A stretch of DNA of 64,000 nt from Trichosphaerium sp. ATCC 40318 (lineage: Eukaryota; Discosea; Flabellinia; Trichosidae). The notes below the pieces were generated by a model. That model saw only the letters and a program-made list of their open reading frames with translations. It did no database searches and was not told the origin of the DNA. Below, one piece after another: positions 1 through 10,842 of this stretch. A program made the position numbers and the translations under genes. The stretch spans positions 124,001 to 188,000 of the forward strand of contig JALMLS010000484.1 in assembly GCA_038496445.1 (NCBI GenBank). The letters run 5' to 3'. How positions within the stretch are numbered: the first letter of the stretch is position 1; each line of letters begins with the position of its first letter.

Positions 1-248
1 GTAACTATTGTAAAGGGTACGTATAATATTAATATCTTTAAAGCTCTTTAATGACATTGACAAACAGTGGGGTTAATGGGGATACTTGCGAACGTAGAAA
101 TTGTGGATTATCTTATACAACTTTTTTGACTGGAATCGTTGTTTTTTCTGTCATTGGTGGTATATGTATTTTGGGTATAACAATAGCAACTATTGTAGGA
201 TTTGTATGTGCTTGTTTTCTTGCTATAAGAAAAGAAGGAGGAATATGA
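1..248 (+). CDS. small Cys-rich membrane protein, C-terminal exons (5' end outside window)
   Basis: Only the end of this gene is present. An exon ends at base 16 (reading ...YCKG), an intron with donor GTACGT and acceptor CAG spans 17-69, and the last exon runs 70-248. The final exon encodes a short Cys-containing stretch, one strong transmembrane segment (GGICILGITIATIVGFVC) and a short basic tail ending RKEGGI. The copy at 2909-3445 has the same last-intron position and phase, the same membrane segment with few changes, and a similar sequence just after the stop, so the two are tandem paralogues. By analogy the missing 5' part should hold a signal peptide and a Cys-rich ectodomain. The ATG at 51 lies inside the intron and is not the start. 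Function unknown. Confidence 0.6.
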
Positions 249-567
249 CCTTGAATAAATACACGTAACTGACCACTACCAGCAAATTGATGCTATTATC
301 ACGTGATTGTACTTTCTTTGTTTTTCACCCTACACCTAGGAAACTGTGAGTAGGTATCACAGTTTCTGTCAATTGACCTTGCCTATTGTACATCAACCTA
401 CGTACAAGTTTTGGTCACATGATTTCTTCTTTTAGGCATTCTCTGAATAGAAGAAATCAAGTGACCGCATCCTTAATTTCGCCAGGAGCGTAAAGTACCA
501 GTAAAATTCTAAATCATTATCGAAATACCTCCTAGTAACTAAAAACGCGTAATATTGTATCAACAAG
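249..567. other. intergenic gap with a 54-nt hairpin
   Basis: No gene is seen. Bases 413-466 form a strong inverted repeat: an 18-nt left arm beginning GGTCACATGATTTC and a right arm ending GAAATCAAGTGACC, with one mismatch and a loop of about 18 nt. A CACGTG lies at about 300. The hairpin sits about 100 nt upstream of the F-box/LRR start. Confidence 0.6.
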
Positions 568-1517
568 ATGGAATCCGAGACAATGAAGCAAGTTACACCG
601 TTTCGACACTCACCACCAGCAACAACAGTTTTGACGCTTAAAACAGATACATCAGTTCAAGACTTGGCACCAGAGACGTTAACACATATTTTACGCTATG
701 TAGATGTAGAAGACCTTATAACGAGTTCTACAGTATCTCACCTGTTTAATAACATCATTCGGCACAATATTGGCTTTGATGTCCTAACGTTACAAGGGCA
801 TCAGATTGTCATGTTCTAAAAGGAAGTCCGTTGCTTAAAAACACTGCAATTATGTGTTACAATATAAGATTGTCAGCAAGTAACTTGGGTTGCCTTTGTG
901 GTGTTCAAACAATAGAGTTAGTACAGTCAGGAGTGACAGATGAATGTATACTTGCAATGATGCAAGGAGGAAAACAAAAGATTCATGAAATCACGTTTCG
1001 AGGTGCAGAAATAACAGATGTCTCGTTAAAAGCACTTTCATCTGCACACACTATTCGCCTTTACCGCTGTCCCAATATTACTGTTGAAGGAATAAAAGCA
1101 CTCAAAGATGTACATCATATTTCGCTTGATGGTCCACATGATGAATGGCTTAAACACCTTAGTAACGTACACTCAATAGGTATAAGTAAAGGGGAGTTAA
1201 TAACAGATGATGGAATAAAATCACTTACAAACGCCAGACAACTTGCAATTGATTCCTGTATTGATATTACAGATAACGGTTTTAAGCACTTGGTCAATCT
1301 CAAACAACTCAGTATTTATTATGGTGCTAAAATATCAGATGAAAGTGTGAAGCACTTGGTAAATCTTGAGGAGCTTAGGGTTATTTCCGATTATTGCAAG
1401 ATAACAAAAGATTGTTTGAAAAACTTACAACACCTCAAAAAAATTCACTTCGCAGGGACAAAGCATATAACAAAAGATGATGCTGCTGAAATGGGTATTG
1501 AGTGGATGTTATTATAG
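568..1517 (+). CDS. F-box and leucine-rich-repeat protein, interrupted by a frameshift
   Basis: The N-terminal frame (ATG 568) has an F-box at about residues 29-70 (LAPETLTHILRYVDVEDL and following), the Skp1-binding module of SCF ubiquitin ligases. It stops at 817-819. The next frame carries directly on from about 783 to 1517 and holds irregular leucine-rich repeats of about 24 residues (patterns such as LTNARQLAIDSC.DITDNG and LVNLKQLSIYYGAKISDES). The LRR part lacks its own ATG near the junction and starts exactly where the F-box frame ends, so both halves belong to one gene. No good intron explains the switch. A one-base change around the CTAAAAGG run (815-823) is the simplest cause: a sequencing error, a young pseudogene or, less likely, programmed frameshifting. 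If intact it would be a substrate receptor of an SCF E3 ligase. Confidence 0.7.
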
Positions 1518-2908
1518 CCAACAATAAAAGAAACTGGTATGTCATTACCCATGGCAAGCAAGTACACATACAGTTTTGGTAACATCATCTCTGCGATGGA
1601 TAACTAGTAAAACATCTATTGATTTCTCACCCACATTGTGTTTTTTTTTTTCAGTCTACAAAACCGGATACCAAGCCAACGGCTACAAGCAAAGATTTGA
1701 AAAAAATATGAATCCTTAGGGATTTGAAATTGAAAAAACGCTATTTTGTGATAGCTCTAAGCCTGATTTTCCGGGACGGTTTGTGAACATGAGTAGCCCT
1801 TTTGCAACTCTACAAGCTATACCATGAATATATCATCATGCAGTACTTAACGTGAGCATAAGAACAGAAAGTCACGTGCATGCTACAAATTGGGAGTGAC
1901 ATTGTACAAAATAGGCTTAACCGTTTTGGTTGGACTTGTCTTTGGTAAGGTGCCTGTGGCATCACACCCACCGCTTCCAAAGGAAATTGCACTACCCCCA
2001 TTCCTTGGTTGTTGACCAAAAGCAGACAAATGCATTTAATGTCCTGGTAATTGGTTAAAATTGAAGTTAAATGAATAGCTGCATTGCACTCTTCTCTCCA
2101 TGTCTAATACATTACCAGCTGTAAACACATGTGTACGCCTTGAGTGTTGTCTCTTGGAAGGTGGACGTGCGCGTTCACTCAGTTGTAAGAAATTACACAC
2201 GTGATTTTCGACTCAAAAACGACTTCGACTTGAACCAAATTTTTTATTGTTTTGCAAAAACCGTTTTGGTAATATCTCTACTTTCAAATCCTTCGCACGT
2301 GAAGCTAGTTTTTTTTTTCAGACTTTTTTTTCGAACTGTGAGATACCATCAAATGGATGACGTTTTGTGAAGATCGGCTCATTTACCCGACGAGGACTTC
2401 TATAGACCTGACTGTAGTGAACAGTGGTCTAAATTGGCTTAGCATTCACTGTCCTATACACTGACAACGTCATCGATGTTATTTTGTTATGTATACGATA
2501 GTAACCATAAAATTTTCACGTCGTTGGCCGCTCCTGCGCTACTTTACTAATGGCGGTACGCAACAGTCACTGCTAAACGCAGAAAGACTCCTGAGTTTCA
2601 AATACTTGTGTTTGTAGTGCGATGTTGACTACAACAACGGGTGTGATTCTTCCTTTGAACCCGAATACTTCCCAACATACTGACCCATAACTCTCCCGAT
2701 ATCAAACTTCTCCAGTTTTCTACACTTTTTTCCCGTGTCGCTAGTAGACAACACCACTTAACAATTATGATGACTTAGTATTTTATCTTTATTTATCCAA
2801 TCTATAACCGCAGTACCTGCTTGGAAGGCCATCTCAGGCAAAAGCAGTACATAACCAAAAAAAACCAAAAAAAACCAAAAAAGTGTTTTAACGCAAACCA
2901 AGCCTTAT
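1518..2908. other. 1.4-kb intergenic stretch
   Basis: I see no convincing gene on either strand. The short open frames at 1810-2019 and 2131-2370 have no domain, no neighbouring exon and low-complexity composition. The stretch holds CACGTG sites near 1873, 2197 and 2297, and a three-unit decamer repeat just before the next gene. Confidence 0.5.
2853..2882. repeat. three tandem copies of a 10-bp unit (AACCAAAAAA)
   Basis: Three exact copies stand 27 nt upstream of the ATG at 2909. The location suggests promoter or 5' UTR sequence, but it may simply be slippage-derived low complexity. Confidence 0.8.
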
Positions 2909-3445
2909 ATGACAACACTGGCGACTTTCACTTTAATTCTGGCACTTGTATGTTTGTCTTTCGCTCAAACTAGATTCAAAGCGCCGGTATCTACCACCCG
3001 CGCTCCGATGCCCTGTCCATCAGATTGCTACTGGAACGGCACCTTGTCTAAGTGTCTTTACGCTCCAGATGTGTTTTGTACGGGTTTTTTTCTCCTCAGA
3101 CAAAATGACAGTTTTTTCGATTTGACACTTTAAAAAGGTACTTGCAGTTCAAATGATTATGAACAATCATGTCTCAAGAGACCTGGATGTCACTATTGTA
3201 AAGAGTACATATAATATATTTGAAGTTCTTTAATGACATTGACCAACTGTAGTAACGACGGGAGCGCTTGTCAAGACTCAAGTTGTAGATTATCTTTGCT
3301 CGGACTATTACTTATAATCTCTATTTTTACCTTCATTGGTGGTATATGTATTTTGTGTATAACAATAGCAAGTATTTCATGGTGTGTATGTGCTTGTGTT
3401 TCTTGCTATAAGAAAGCGAAGGAGGAGGAATATGGCCTTGAATAA
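2909..3445 (+). CDS. small secreted-type Cys-rich single-pass membrane protein
   Basis: ATG 2909 opens a clear signal peptide (about 20 residues, ending CLSFAQ). A short Thr/Pro linker and a Cys-rich module (PCPSDCYWNGTLSKC...) follow. A middle exon, from about 3148, reads ...SCLKRPGCHYCK. An intron (3199-3246, acceptor TAG) leads to the last exon: NDGSACQDSSC, one transmembrane helix (GGICILCITIASISWCVC) and a Glu/Lys-rich tail. The first intron donor is uncertain: GTACGG at 3078 gives the wrong phase, so either a different donor nearby or a base error applies. It is paralogous to the partial gene at 1-248. Likely a surface protein with a small Cys-knot-like ectodomain; no known family recognised. 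Confidence 0.6.
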
Positions 3446-4276
3446 ATACATGTCACTGATTAACAGTTCAGGTCACAATTTCATCAAATTTTTTTTGAAA
3501 TTTAATAATGGTACAACTATAGTGACGCTACACCGGTAGGACAAAGATCTCAGGTGCTGATCCTGATGCCACAGTTATGAGGTTTTTTTTCAAATTATTG
3601 AACTAGATCACTCTAAATGATACGAATTTTTTCCGTTTTTTTTCTATTTTTCATAGTTTGTTGATTTTTGGAATTGAGCTGTGGATTATCGACAAAAAAG
3701 ATTATCGATAATCACCTTATTCAGTTCGTTGTTACTCATAACCTGAATAATATCCATGCCTCATATTTGAAAAAATGGATGCTATCAGGTGTTACAATGT
3801 ATTTGTTGCTTATTACAATGTACTGAATGCTCATAGTGATGAGCAAATATCGGCAAAAAATGAGATTATCGATCATCTTTTTTGTCGATGATAAGGGTCA
3901 ATTCCTTTGTTTGTTATTATTTGAATTTTTTTGATTAATACTAGCGACCAGATTATAGCACCGTGATCACCGGTAGCGTGAGCGCTTTTAGTACTGACTT
4001 AATAGAAAATCCATTGGTACAGCTACAATCCTTAAGAGGGCGACTGCTCCGTTATTAACTTATGTACAAAGCTCTGGAGTCGGTTAATAGGTGGTAAAGT
4101 TCATCTTTCAAAAGGCACAAAAATTGCACGCTGAGCTTCTTGATTTGGAAATAGCCCAGTCTTACACATGCTCATGCTTGTTGCTCTAAGCTTGGGGTTA
4201 TAATTCATACGTTTAAGGGTTGTTAAGGTGTTATTAGTAACTGAAAAGGCCAATTGTGGGAACAGTAATCTAAAAC
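3446..4276. other. intergenic stretch holding a MITE-like element
   Basis: No gene seen. The middle is occupied by a palindrome-ended element at 3670-3905, listed separately. The rest is AT-rich with T-runs. Confidence 0.5.
3670..3905. repeat. MITE-like element with about 40-bp terminal inverted repeats
   Basis: The left end begins GGAATTGA and runs through GATTATCGACAAAAAAGATT; the right end is its inverted copy and ends TCAATTCC. The arms share a central ATCGACAAAAAAGATNATCGATAATC motif with few mismatches. The length of 236 bp, AT-rich interior and lack of coding potential fit a non-autonomous DNA transposon. No clear target-site duplication is visible. Confidence 0.6.
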
Positions 4277-5719
4277 ATGGCAACAGACTCTATTGACGAT
4301 GTTGCTGCGAATGGAAGGTCATTACATCCTCTAATTGATTTATTTGCCGGATGTGGCGCAGTACGCTTCTATGTAGAATTTCTAGCGTAAAATAGATATA
4401 GGGCGCTTTATCTGTTGTTGTGGGTCATCCTTTGGACACTGTAAAGGTGAAATATTCAAGAAACATCTATATCTCTCCTAAATGTATTTACAGGTTCGAC
4501 AACAAAATAGTAGAGTAGCACAGACAATGTTACGTACCTTTGGTGATATTATTCGAAAAGAATCAGTACGTGCTTATTTGATCAAACACGCGCTTTCGGG
4601 AGTAATACTAACCCGTTATGCGCATTTTCGCTACTTTAGTTTGTGTACTTAGTTCCGTAACTCAAAACTAGGTTTTTGGGTTATTAAAAGGCGTAAAACC
4701 GCCTATGGTAGGCGAGGCACTCAATAATATGGTTGTTTTCGGTAGCTACGGATTCATGCAGCGGCTATTACAAAGTGACGTGTCAAAGCCACTGACACTT
4801 ACCCAAACGTGTATAGCAGGACTCGGTGTTGGTGTACGAATACTTTTTACCTCTAGTAGTTAGTTTCTACGCCTAAATTCCGAACATTACATTTCTAACA
4901 TTCTGTCACAACAGGTGCCTAGCGCAATGCTTATATGTCCTGTGGAGCATGTTAAGATTAAACTACAAATGCAGCAAGCTGAATCAAAACCTATAAGTGG
5001 AATAGCATTAATGGTATGTCAGGCAACGATGTTTTGGGGTTTTTTTGGTTTCTTTTTGAACTGCTAAATGCGGAACTTGTATTTAGTCTAATGTCTTATA
5101 GAGAGATATTATAAATAGACATGGTGTTGTACATCTATGGAAAGGTCAAGTTGTTACATGGTTACGAGATGTACCTTCTTTCGGTAAGCAATAACTGCTT
5201 GAAAAAGAAAAGAGAAGTAACATTAATTTTTTTTTCTAGGCATGTACTTTTGGTCTTATGAATTATTTAAAAGGCAACTTCAAAAATTTTCAAATAGCTC
5301 TGAGCCTTCAGCTCTAGCTATTATAGCAGCAGGATCAGCTTCAGGTTTGTAGTTGTTTTTAAGAGAGAAAAAAATAAGAATGTGAAGAGAAGGAAAATAC
5401 TAAGTATCTTTAGGTGTTGCATCATGGTTCTTAACATATCCTTTCGATGTAGTTAAAACACGGATACAAACTGCAGAAAAACCAGAGGGTTTAATTAAAA
5501 CTATGTCAGGCATTTATAAAAATGTACGTAACACGTGACTTTCAAAGAAAGAAAGCAACATTGATAAGTTTTTTAACTAATTTGGTTTAGGGTGGTTTGA
5601 AGAAATTATACGCAGGTGTGACACCTTGTTTGTTGCGGTCCATACCAACAAATGCAACTGTTTTTTTGGCTTATGAATTATTGGTTAAAGCAGGAAATTT
5701 CACATACTCAGCCTTCTAA
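4277..5719 (+). CDS. mitochondrial carrier family (SLC25) transporter
   Basis: Nine exons joined by eight short introns give an uninterrupted carrier of about 290 residues. Exons are 4277-4360, 4402-4446, 4494-4565, 4672-4833, 4915-5013, 5102-5183, 5240-5344, 5414-5523 and 5591-5719. The three signature repeats are visible: GHPLDTVKVRQQ in repeat 1, CPVEHVKIKLQMQQ in repeat 2 and YPFDVVKTRIQT in repeat 3, each the Px[D/E]xx[K/R]x[K/R] motif of the inner-membrane carrier fold. The order and the LLKGVKPPMVG and LRSIPTNATVFLAYE segments resemble the carnitine/acylcarnitine and basic amino-acid carrier branch. The substrate cannot be set from sequence alone. Donors are mostly GTACGN. The first half of the last repeat sits behind an intron with CACGTG next to its donor. 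Confidence 0.9.
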
Positions 5720-5946
5720 GGCACACAATTTTTCTATCAATCCAATGTTTGACATTGTTTTTTTTGTAAAATATACTCTTCAAAACAAAACACGAAGATA
5801 ACCACTTAGAGAGTACCCAACCATGTATACACCTTTAATAACTTGTAGTACATATTAAAAAAATATAGTTAAAGGCAAAAAACAAAAGTCTATGTGTCAC
5901 ACGTGATACATTACAATGTCTCAAACAGAGTGTCAAAAAAATTGTG

Positions 5947-6594
5947 TTAAATTTCTTTTTTCTTTTTACTCTCTACACTGGCATCTGTTTGGTTTACAAT
6001 AGTTACACCTGTCAGTATAAGACCTACACCTACCCAATACCAGGATGATTTGACTTGCTCACCGAATAACAAGATGCCTATTGCGCTCTACAAAATATCG
6101 TCAAAGAGTTGTTACACGATGACTCTTTAAAAACGGCGTACTGTTGCTACAAAATTTACACCGTTGTTCATTACTACCTAGCGTTGTATATAAGATTAAG
6201 GTAAAGCGTTTGACGCACGCACAGCTCGTGCAGTGCCAAAAAGATTCATTGCTTTAGCAAAAAAATTAATCATAACGGCATTACATGCGACCATAGCCAG
6301 GATAAGTACTGCACGCACTAATAGTGCTGCCTGTAGTTTGATTTAACATTAATAACACCTCATAAGTACGTCATACTGTCACAGGCAACGCCAAATCATC
6401 TTTGGGTACTTTAGTACCGTTTGTAGTTACAAAAAAAACAGTTTCAGTACCCAAATAAGTGCCAAACGCTACTTTACCAATGGCCCCTGCTGCGGCAGCA
6501 ACCAAACCGCTTAGAATTGAATACGTTGGGCCAGCGAATAGTTGAGCCTAGTTGTGTTTAGGCCTTATAACGGACCAGTATATGTGCTCACCAT
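5947..6594 (-). CDS. TMEM42-like small multidrug/EamA-type membrane protein
   Basis: Five exons give a protein of about 150 residues. A mini-exon contributes only the ATG (6592-6594), followed by a GTGAGC intron (6548-6591). The body reads MAQLFAGPTYSILSGLVAAA and continues with a Gly/Ala helix, a second helix pair (VLILAMVACNAVMINFFAKA), then NNGVNFVAT and FGEQVKSSWYWVGVGLILTG. This is the helix pattern of TMEM42 and related EamA/DMT-superfamily proteins, whose last helix pair ends with a conserved GE and W. The C-terminus is polar and Lys-rich. The start is fixed by homology: the sequence upstream of the mini-exon is open but in another frame. Transported compound unknown. Confidence 0.78.
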
Positions 6595-6980
6595 ACAGCT
6601 ATGCAGTTGCTTGCTTTCCAAAAAAAAATACTGGTCAGAGCCGTTCGGCAATAAAAACGCAGGTGGCCACTTCCAATGCGCACAAGCCGTACAGTCACTT
6701 GCTTGGCTTGACGTTCGTACATCGGAATAACAAACGACGTATTTTCCGTCCGCAATAACATACACGCGCCCGTTGCCTATTGTAGACCTCAAGTACGAAA
6801 ATAACCCAACACCACACTTGGGGTTTCTCTCAAACCGTATGTGGATAAGCCCCGACGCTGTAACAGGAGCTGACCCGCCAGGAGAGCCAAGTACGTTAAA
6901 ATTGGTTAAATTGCTGCAATGCCTTCAAAAAAGTCTTAATTGTCTTTCTAGCGACAGTTAGCAAGGCTAGATCATCACCA

Positions 6981-9900
6981 ATGGCAAAACACCGGCGCGG
7001 TACTGCGCATGAAAGATCATCTGTCACTATGGTACGCTCTTATTTGATTGGTATACAAACAATACCACCAAAGGCGCCAAAAAACTATCTCTGCTTTGTT
7101 TTGATTTATCAGGCCTAAATTACTTTCATACGTGCATGAAAACTACGCCAACACCATTATAAAGGCACCTCTCGCTAATTAGTCCGTCAGGATCACGACA
7201 TATCAATTCGTCAAAGATCTTTCTCAGATGCTTCAGAATCAGCTACTCTACACTTTATACCGCGTAAACAGCGGGTACGTCGTTTTTTTTTTCTTCTTTA
7301 TCTTTATTTAGAACGTTTTGCGTTTCTTCCAGAAGTCAGATATTACGACACTATCTAAAACGAGGAATTTTTTTTGTTGTGTTTTTTTTGAGCTTTAATG
7401 ACCTTATACATTTTCATTTTTCACTGTTAAGATGTGTTTAATACTAAAGAAGTAATATCGGTCTTTAACATATCTTTTTATTTTGTGTTGTTGCTATGAG
7501 GTCGAAAACAAAAAGAACGAAAAAGTCATCTTTTTTTTTTAATTTTTCTTTTACTGGTTTATGACGCTTCTTGTTTTTGTTTGTTTATTTTTTCTGGGGT
7601 ACAATACCAATGTTTTATTTAGAGGGAGACAAATAAACTTCATGCTTCAGATACGTCAGGGCGTAAATATAGAGCTTTTCAAACACCGGATAATATGTCT
7701 GCAAGTTCAAGCCCTTCGTCTTCGCCTGTGCTTGCAAGCTCACTGGATAGACTTTCTCATTTTAAAGACACTTCAAAGCTAGAGCCTAAACCTTTATTAT
7801 CACGTGATGCAAAGCATGCACGGTTTTATAGAAACAGAATTGGTTCAAATGTTCAAAAGGTTCAAGCAAGTTCTGGTTTAACAAGAAAAGAAAGAAGTGA
7901 ACCAATATCAAGTACTAAGGGATTCGCCTTCGATAAAGAACAACCAAAAACTTATACAGTAAAGATGAGACCTCAGAAAAAGCCCCCACCTATACCTGAT
8001 AGACGCTCTCTAAAGAAGAAGTCACCAGCATCAGAAAGACGAAGATCTCCTACAAAAAAGTGGTCACCAGCGTCTGAAAGACGACGGTCTCCGACTAAGA
8101 AAAGACCTCCTACATCTGATAGAGGGCAATCATCAGCAGCTGAACGTCATGCTACACTTCAAAAACTGTCGCCATTAAAAGACCGAAGATCTTCTCGTGG
8201 TGCTACTAGAAATAATGATAGATGGGCTGAGGAGACAAGAAGAAGGTTAAGATCTCAGAGTCCTGTTAGAACAGCAATTTTAAGTCCTAAGAGACGTGCT
8301 GCTAAAGGAGTTCCATCTACAATAAGTCATATTGAGCGTAATAGAAGCTCGAGAACAAAATCACCTTTATTGCCTAGACATCCTTTAGAACCGTACGGAT
8401 TCTTACAGTTAAGTCTTGCTTTTTTTTAACTTCTTTTTAGGCCTTCACCACGTGTTCGTTGCTTGAGTGATTCATGGAGTTCTTTTTCTAGTAGTGATGA
8501 AAGATCTATGTGTTCTATTAGCACTATATCGCTTCCTAGGAGTGGATCACTTCGTAAAGCACTTAGTGTTGATGATTTGACTTCTTTTGGTGCACCTACT
8601 CCACGTAAATCGAATAGAAGTAAGCCACATTCTGCTCGTGCAATTGGAGTTATAAGAAGCTCAAAAACAGCCTCAAATACGGATGATGAGGTACGTTTAG
8701 TTTTACTTTTTGTTTGCTTTAGAATTGATTTTTTGATCTTGTCTGGATTTTATGGTGTATCGCTTAATGATACCAGATTATTATTGAAAAAAGGTTGATT
8801 TTCGTATAGGGTGATGTTAATAAAGATCCAAGAGTTAATATCGCATCGTCAGTATTCGATGGTTGGAACAAATTGTGCGTTTTTAAACTTTGGTTAAAGT
8901 CAGTCATATGATTTTGAAATCTTTTCTTTTTTGGTTTGGTTATCGATATCTCTTTTGTATTCCAACGTTTTTTTGTGGTGATCATGTATATGATTAGTGT
9001 TGTTCTTTTATTTGCTCACCAGAAATGTAGACTTAATCTATTACTTTAGGTTAAAGCGGAAGAATAAAAAAGATCAAATAGATAATGTCAATGCTGATTT
9101 TCTGAAGTGTACTGTTGACCCGAAATATGTTTCTAGATGGCAACAAGATTTTATTGAGGCTTCTGCAAAACTTTGGCATGAAACTAGTAGTTTTGCTGCA
9201 GATGTACGTCTTGAACAGCCAACAACTTTCCAATGAAAAAAAAACTAAAAATTGAAATTAAACTTAACTTACCGGATTTCTTAGGTCATACGTCTTGCTA
9301 AACGTACAGCTATTTTTACAGATCAAGACATCACATTTCGTGGTTCTAACTCAAAGAATCCACCACTCCAACTCGTCTGCACGTGTTTTTTTTGCTACTT
9401 TTCTATCACGTGATATATATTTTTTTTTGTATTTTTGTCTTTGTGTTGACGGTTTACCTTTAGTGAAGTTAGCTGAAGCATTAGATGACTCTAGTACTCG
9501 AGATATTGTACAGGATTACCTTAACGAAGACGAGTGTTGTGATATGGTGAAACAGTTGCAGCGCTTGTTTCACGACTTGTATATAAAGAACACTTACAAA
9601 GAACCAAGCACTATAATGATATTAAAGGTACCTTAACCCTTTTTTACCAACTATTTATTTTAACGGTATACTTACACATGGTTTAAACTAGCTTATCACT
9701 CAGGAGAAAGTTTTCCCAGCGTTTCAGTGTGTTAAAGCTACTATTTGTCCTAAACTTGCAATTGGTGTTAAGGATGTTCAGGGTAGCTGGAATGTTAGTT
9801 TCCGAGTTACACCTGAGTGTATAACGTACGTGACTTGTTTGAGCTCTTTTTAAATTAAAAAGAGTAAAAAGACGAAAGCAAGGCAGCAAACAAAGTCAAG

Positions 9901-10215
9901 TTAATCACTCTCTTTTTTTTTTTTCGGAGAAAACTCCTTATTTTTTTTCGTTCTTTTTGTTTCATTTTATTGACGATGTTTAGACTTGTTCATGCCAAGA
10001 GGCAAGCTACTAATGACTTGGCTGATCCTTCACGCCAAGATTTTGTATTTGATTGGGCTTTTACAGTAGATATATCATCTACAGACTATCACCCAACTTA
10101 TGTTAAAATTGGTATTGTTGATTTTAAAATCAATAATGATATCTCTCCAGATAAACAGAAAAAAATCACATCAATATTTAAAAAGCATAAGTCTATTAGC
10201 AATTGTAAGTTGTAA
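6981..10215 (+). CDS. large Ser/Arg-rich protein with a conserved but unrecognised C-terminal half
   Basis: Exon 1 (6981-7031, MAKHRRGTAHERSSVTM) joins exons at about 7190-7275 and 7636-8392 after an unusually long intron (about 360 nt). The N-terminal third is Ser/Pro/Arg-rich, with a repeated SPASERRRSPTKK unit near 8025-8100, and is probably disordered and phosphorylated. After 8690 come exons of ordered sequence: NKDPRVNIASSVFDGWNKL, VDPKYVSRWQQDFIEASAKL, YLNEDECCDMVKQLQRLFHD, VKDVQGSWNVSFRVTPE and a last exon ending KKHKSISNCKL (stop 10213-10215). That half looks like one alpha/beta or helical regulatory domain but I do not recognise the family. Introns between 8690 and 9990 are T-rich; CACGTG lies at 7801, 8450, 9381 and 9411. 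Exon ends in the central part are approximate. Confidence 0.6.
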
Positions 10216-10387
10216 AAAAAGCTTGCTAAATTTTTGAAAATAACCATGTTTGTATGCGTAAAAACATAAAAAACAAATAAAATGTATCATAATGTAACAA
10301 AAAAAATGGCACGTGATTTGTTTGCGTGTGGTATGCTTGAGTGTGAGCGAAAAAAAAAGCACTAGAGCATCTGCGTACAACAACAGC

Positions 10388-10459
10388 GTCTTTCTAGTAT
10401 ACTGGCTAGTACACCTCGTTGTGGCCGAGGAGATCCTGGTTCGATTCCAGGGAAAGACA
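10388..10459 (+). tRNA. tRNA-His (anticodon GTG)
   Basis: A full cloverleaf can be drawn: acceptor stem GTCTTTC pairing with GAAAGAC, a D arm, anticodon stem CCTCG/CGAGG around loop TTGTGGC (anticodon GTG) and T arm CCTGG-TTCGATT-CCAGG, then discriminator A. Internal promoter boxes are present (A box around TAGTATACTGG, B box GGTTCGATTCC). There is no intron. The extra 5' G of tRNA-His is not encoded at -1, so it would be added after transcription, as in most eukaryotes. Confidence 0.95.
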
Positions 10460-10467
10460 AATAACTC

Positions 10468-10480
10468 TTTTTCTCTTTTT
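10468..10480 (+). terminator. RNA polymerase III T-run terminator
   Basis: Two runs of five T (10468-10472 and 10476-10480) follow 9 nt after the tRNA-His discriminator base. Confidence 0.7.
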
Positions 10481-10842
10481 GCCATTCGATTGTTTTTTTG
10501 CTAAAGTATTCAATCTTATCTGTTTGTTTTGGTAATTAGAATTGAAAAATGTGTTTTCGTAGCGCTACTAAAGTGCACCTTCATGTTCATGAGAAGTCAT
10601 CAAAACATGACTAAATACAACTTTTTTGCGAGTTTTCTGCCACTTAAAGTACGTTATTAAGCAACTGTTGAATAGTGACCTATTTATTATGTTTAGTACA
10701 TACACGACGACCATTTTTCTTGAGCACAGAAATTGTACAATAATGATTAGCGAATTGTGGAAGTTTTTTACGAAAAACGCACCAGAAATTATTTTTACCC
10801 GAAATTCTATTTCTTCTCGATTTTTAAACCAAACACCGCGTG
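10481..10842. other. intergenic gap
   Basis: Nothing beyond the promoter region of the lectin gene is seen. The frame open at 10626-10910 overlaps the lectin signal peptide out of frame and has no other support. Confidence 0.5.

Noticed and set aside
51-248. Open frame starting MTLTNSGVNG as a complete 65-residue protein
   Set aside because: Its first residues translate an intron; the same MTLTN start appears in the paralogue at 3233, where splicing shows it is intronic too.
10165-10215. Further splicing of the Ser/Arg-rich gene at GTAAGT (10205)
   Set aside because: The frame stops 5 codons later (KL stop region) and no acceptor with continuing homology precedes the tRNA, so 10213-10215 is taken as the stop.
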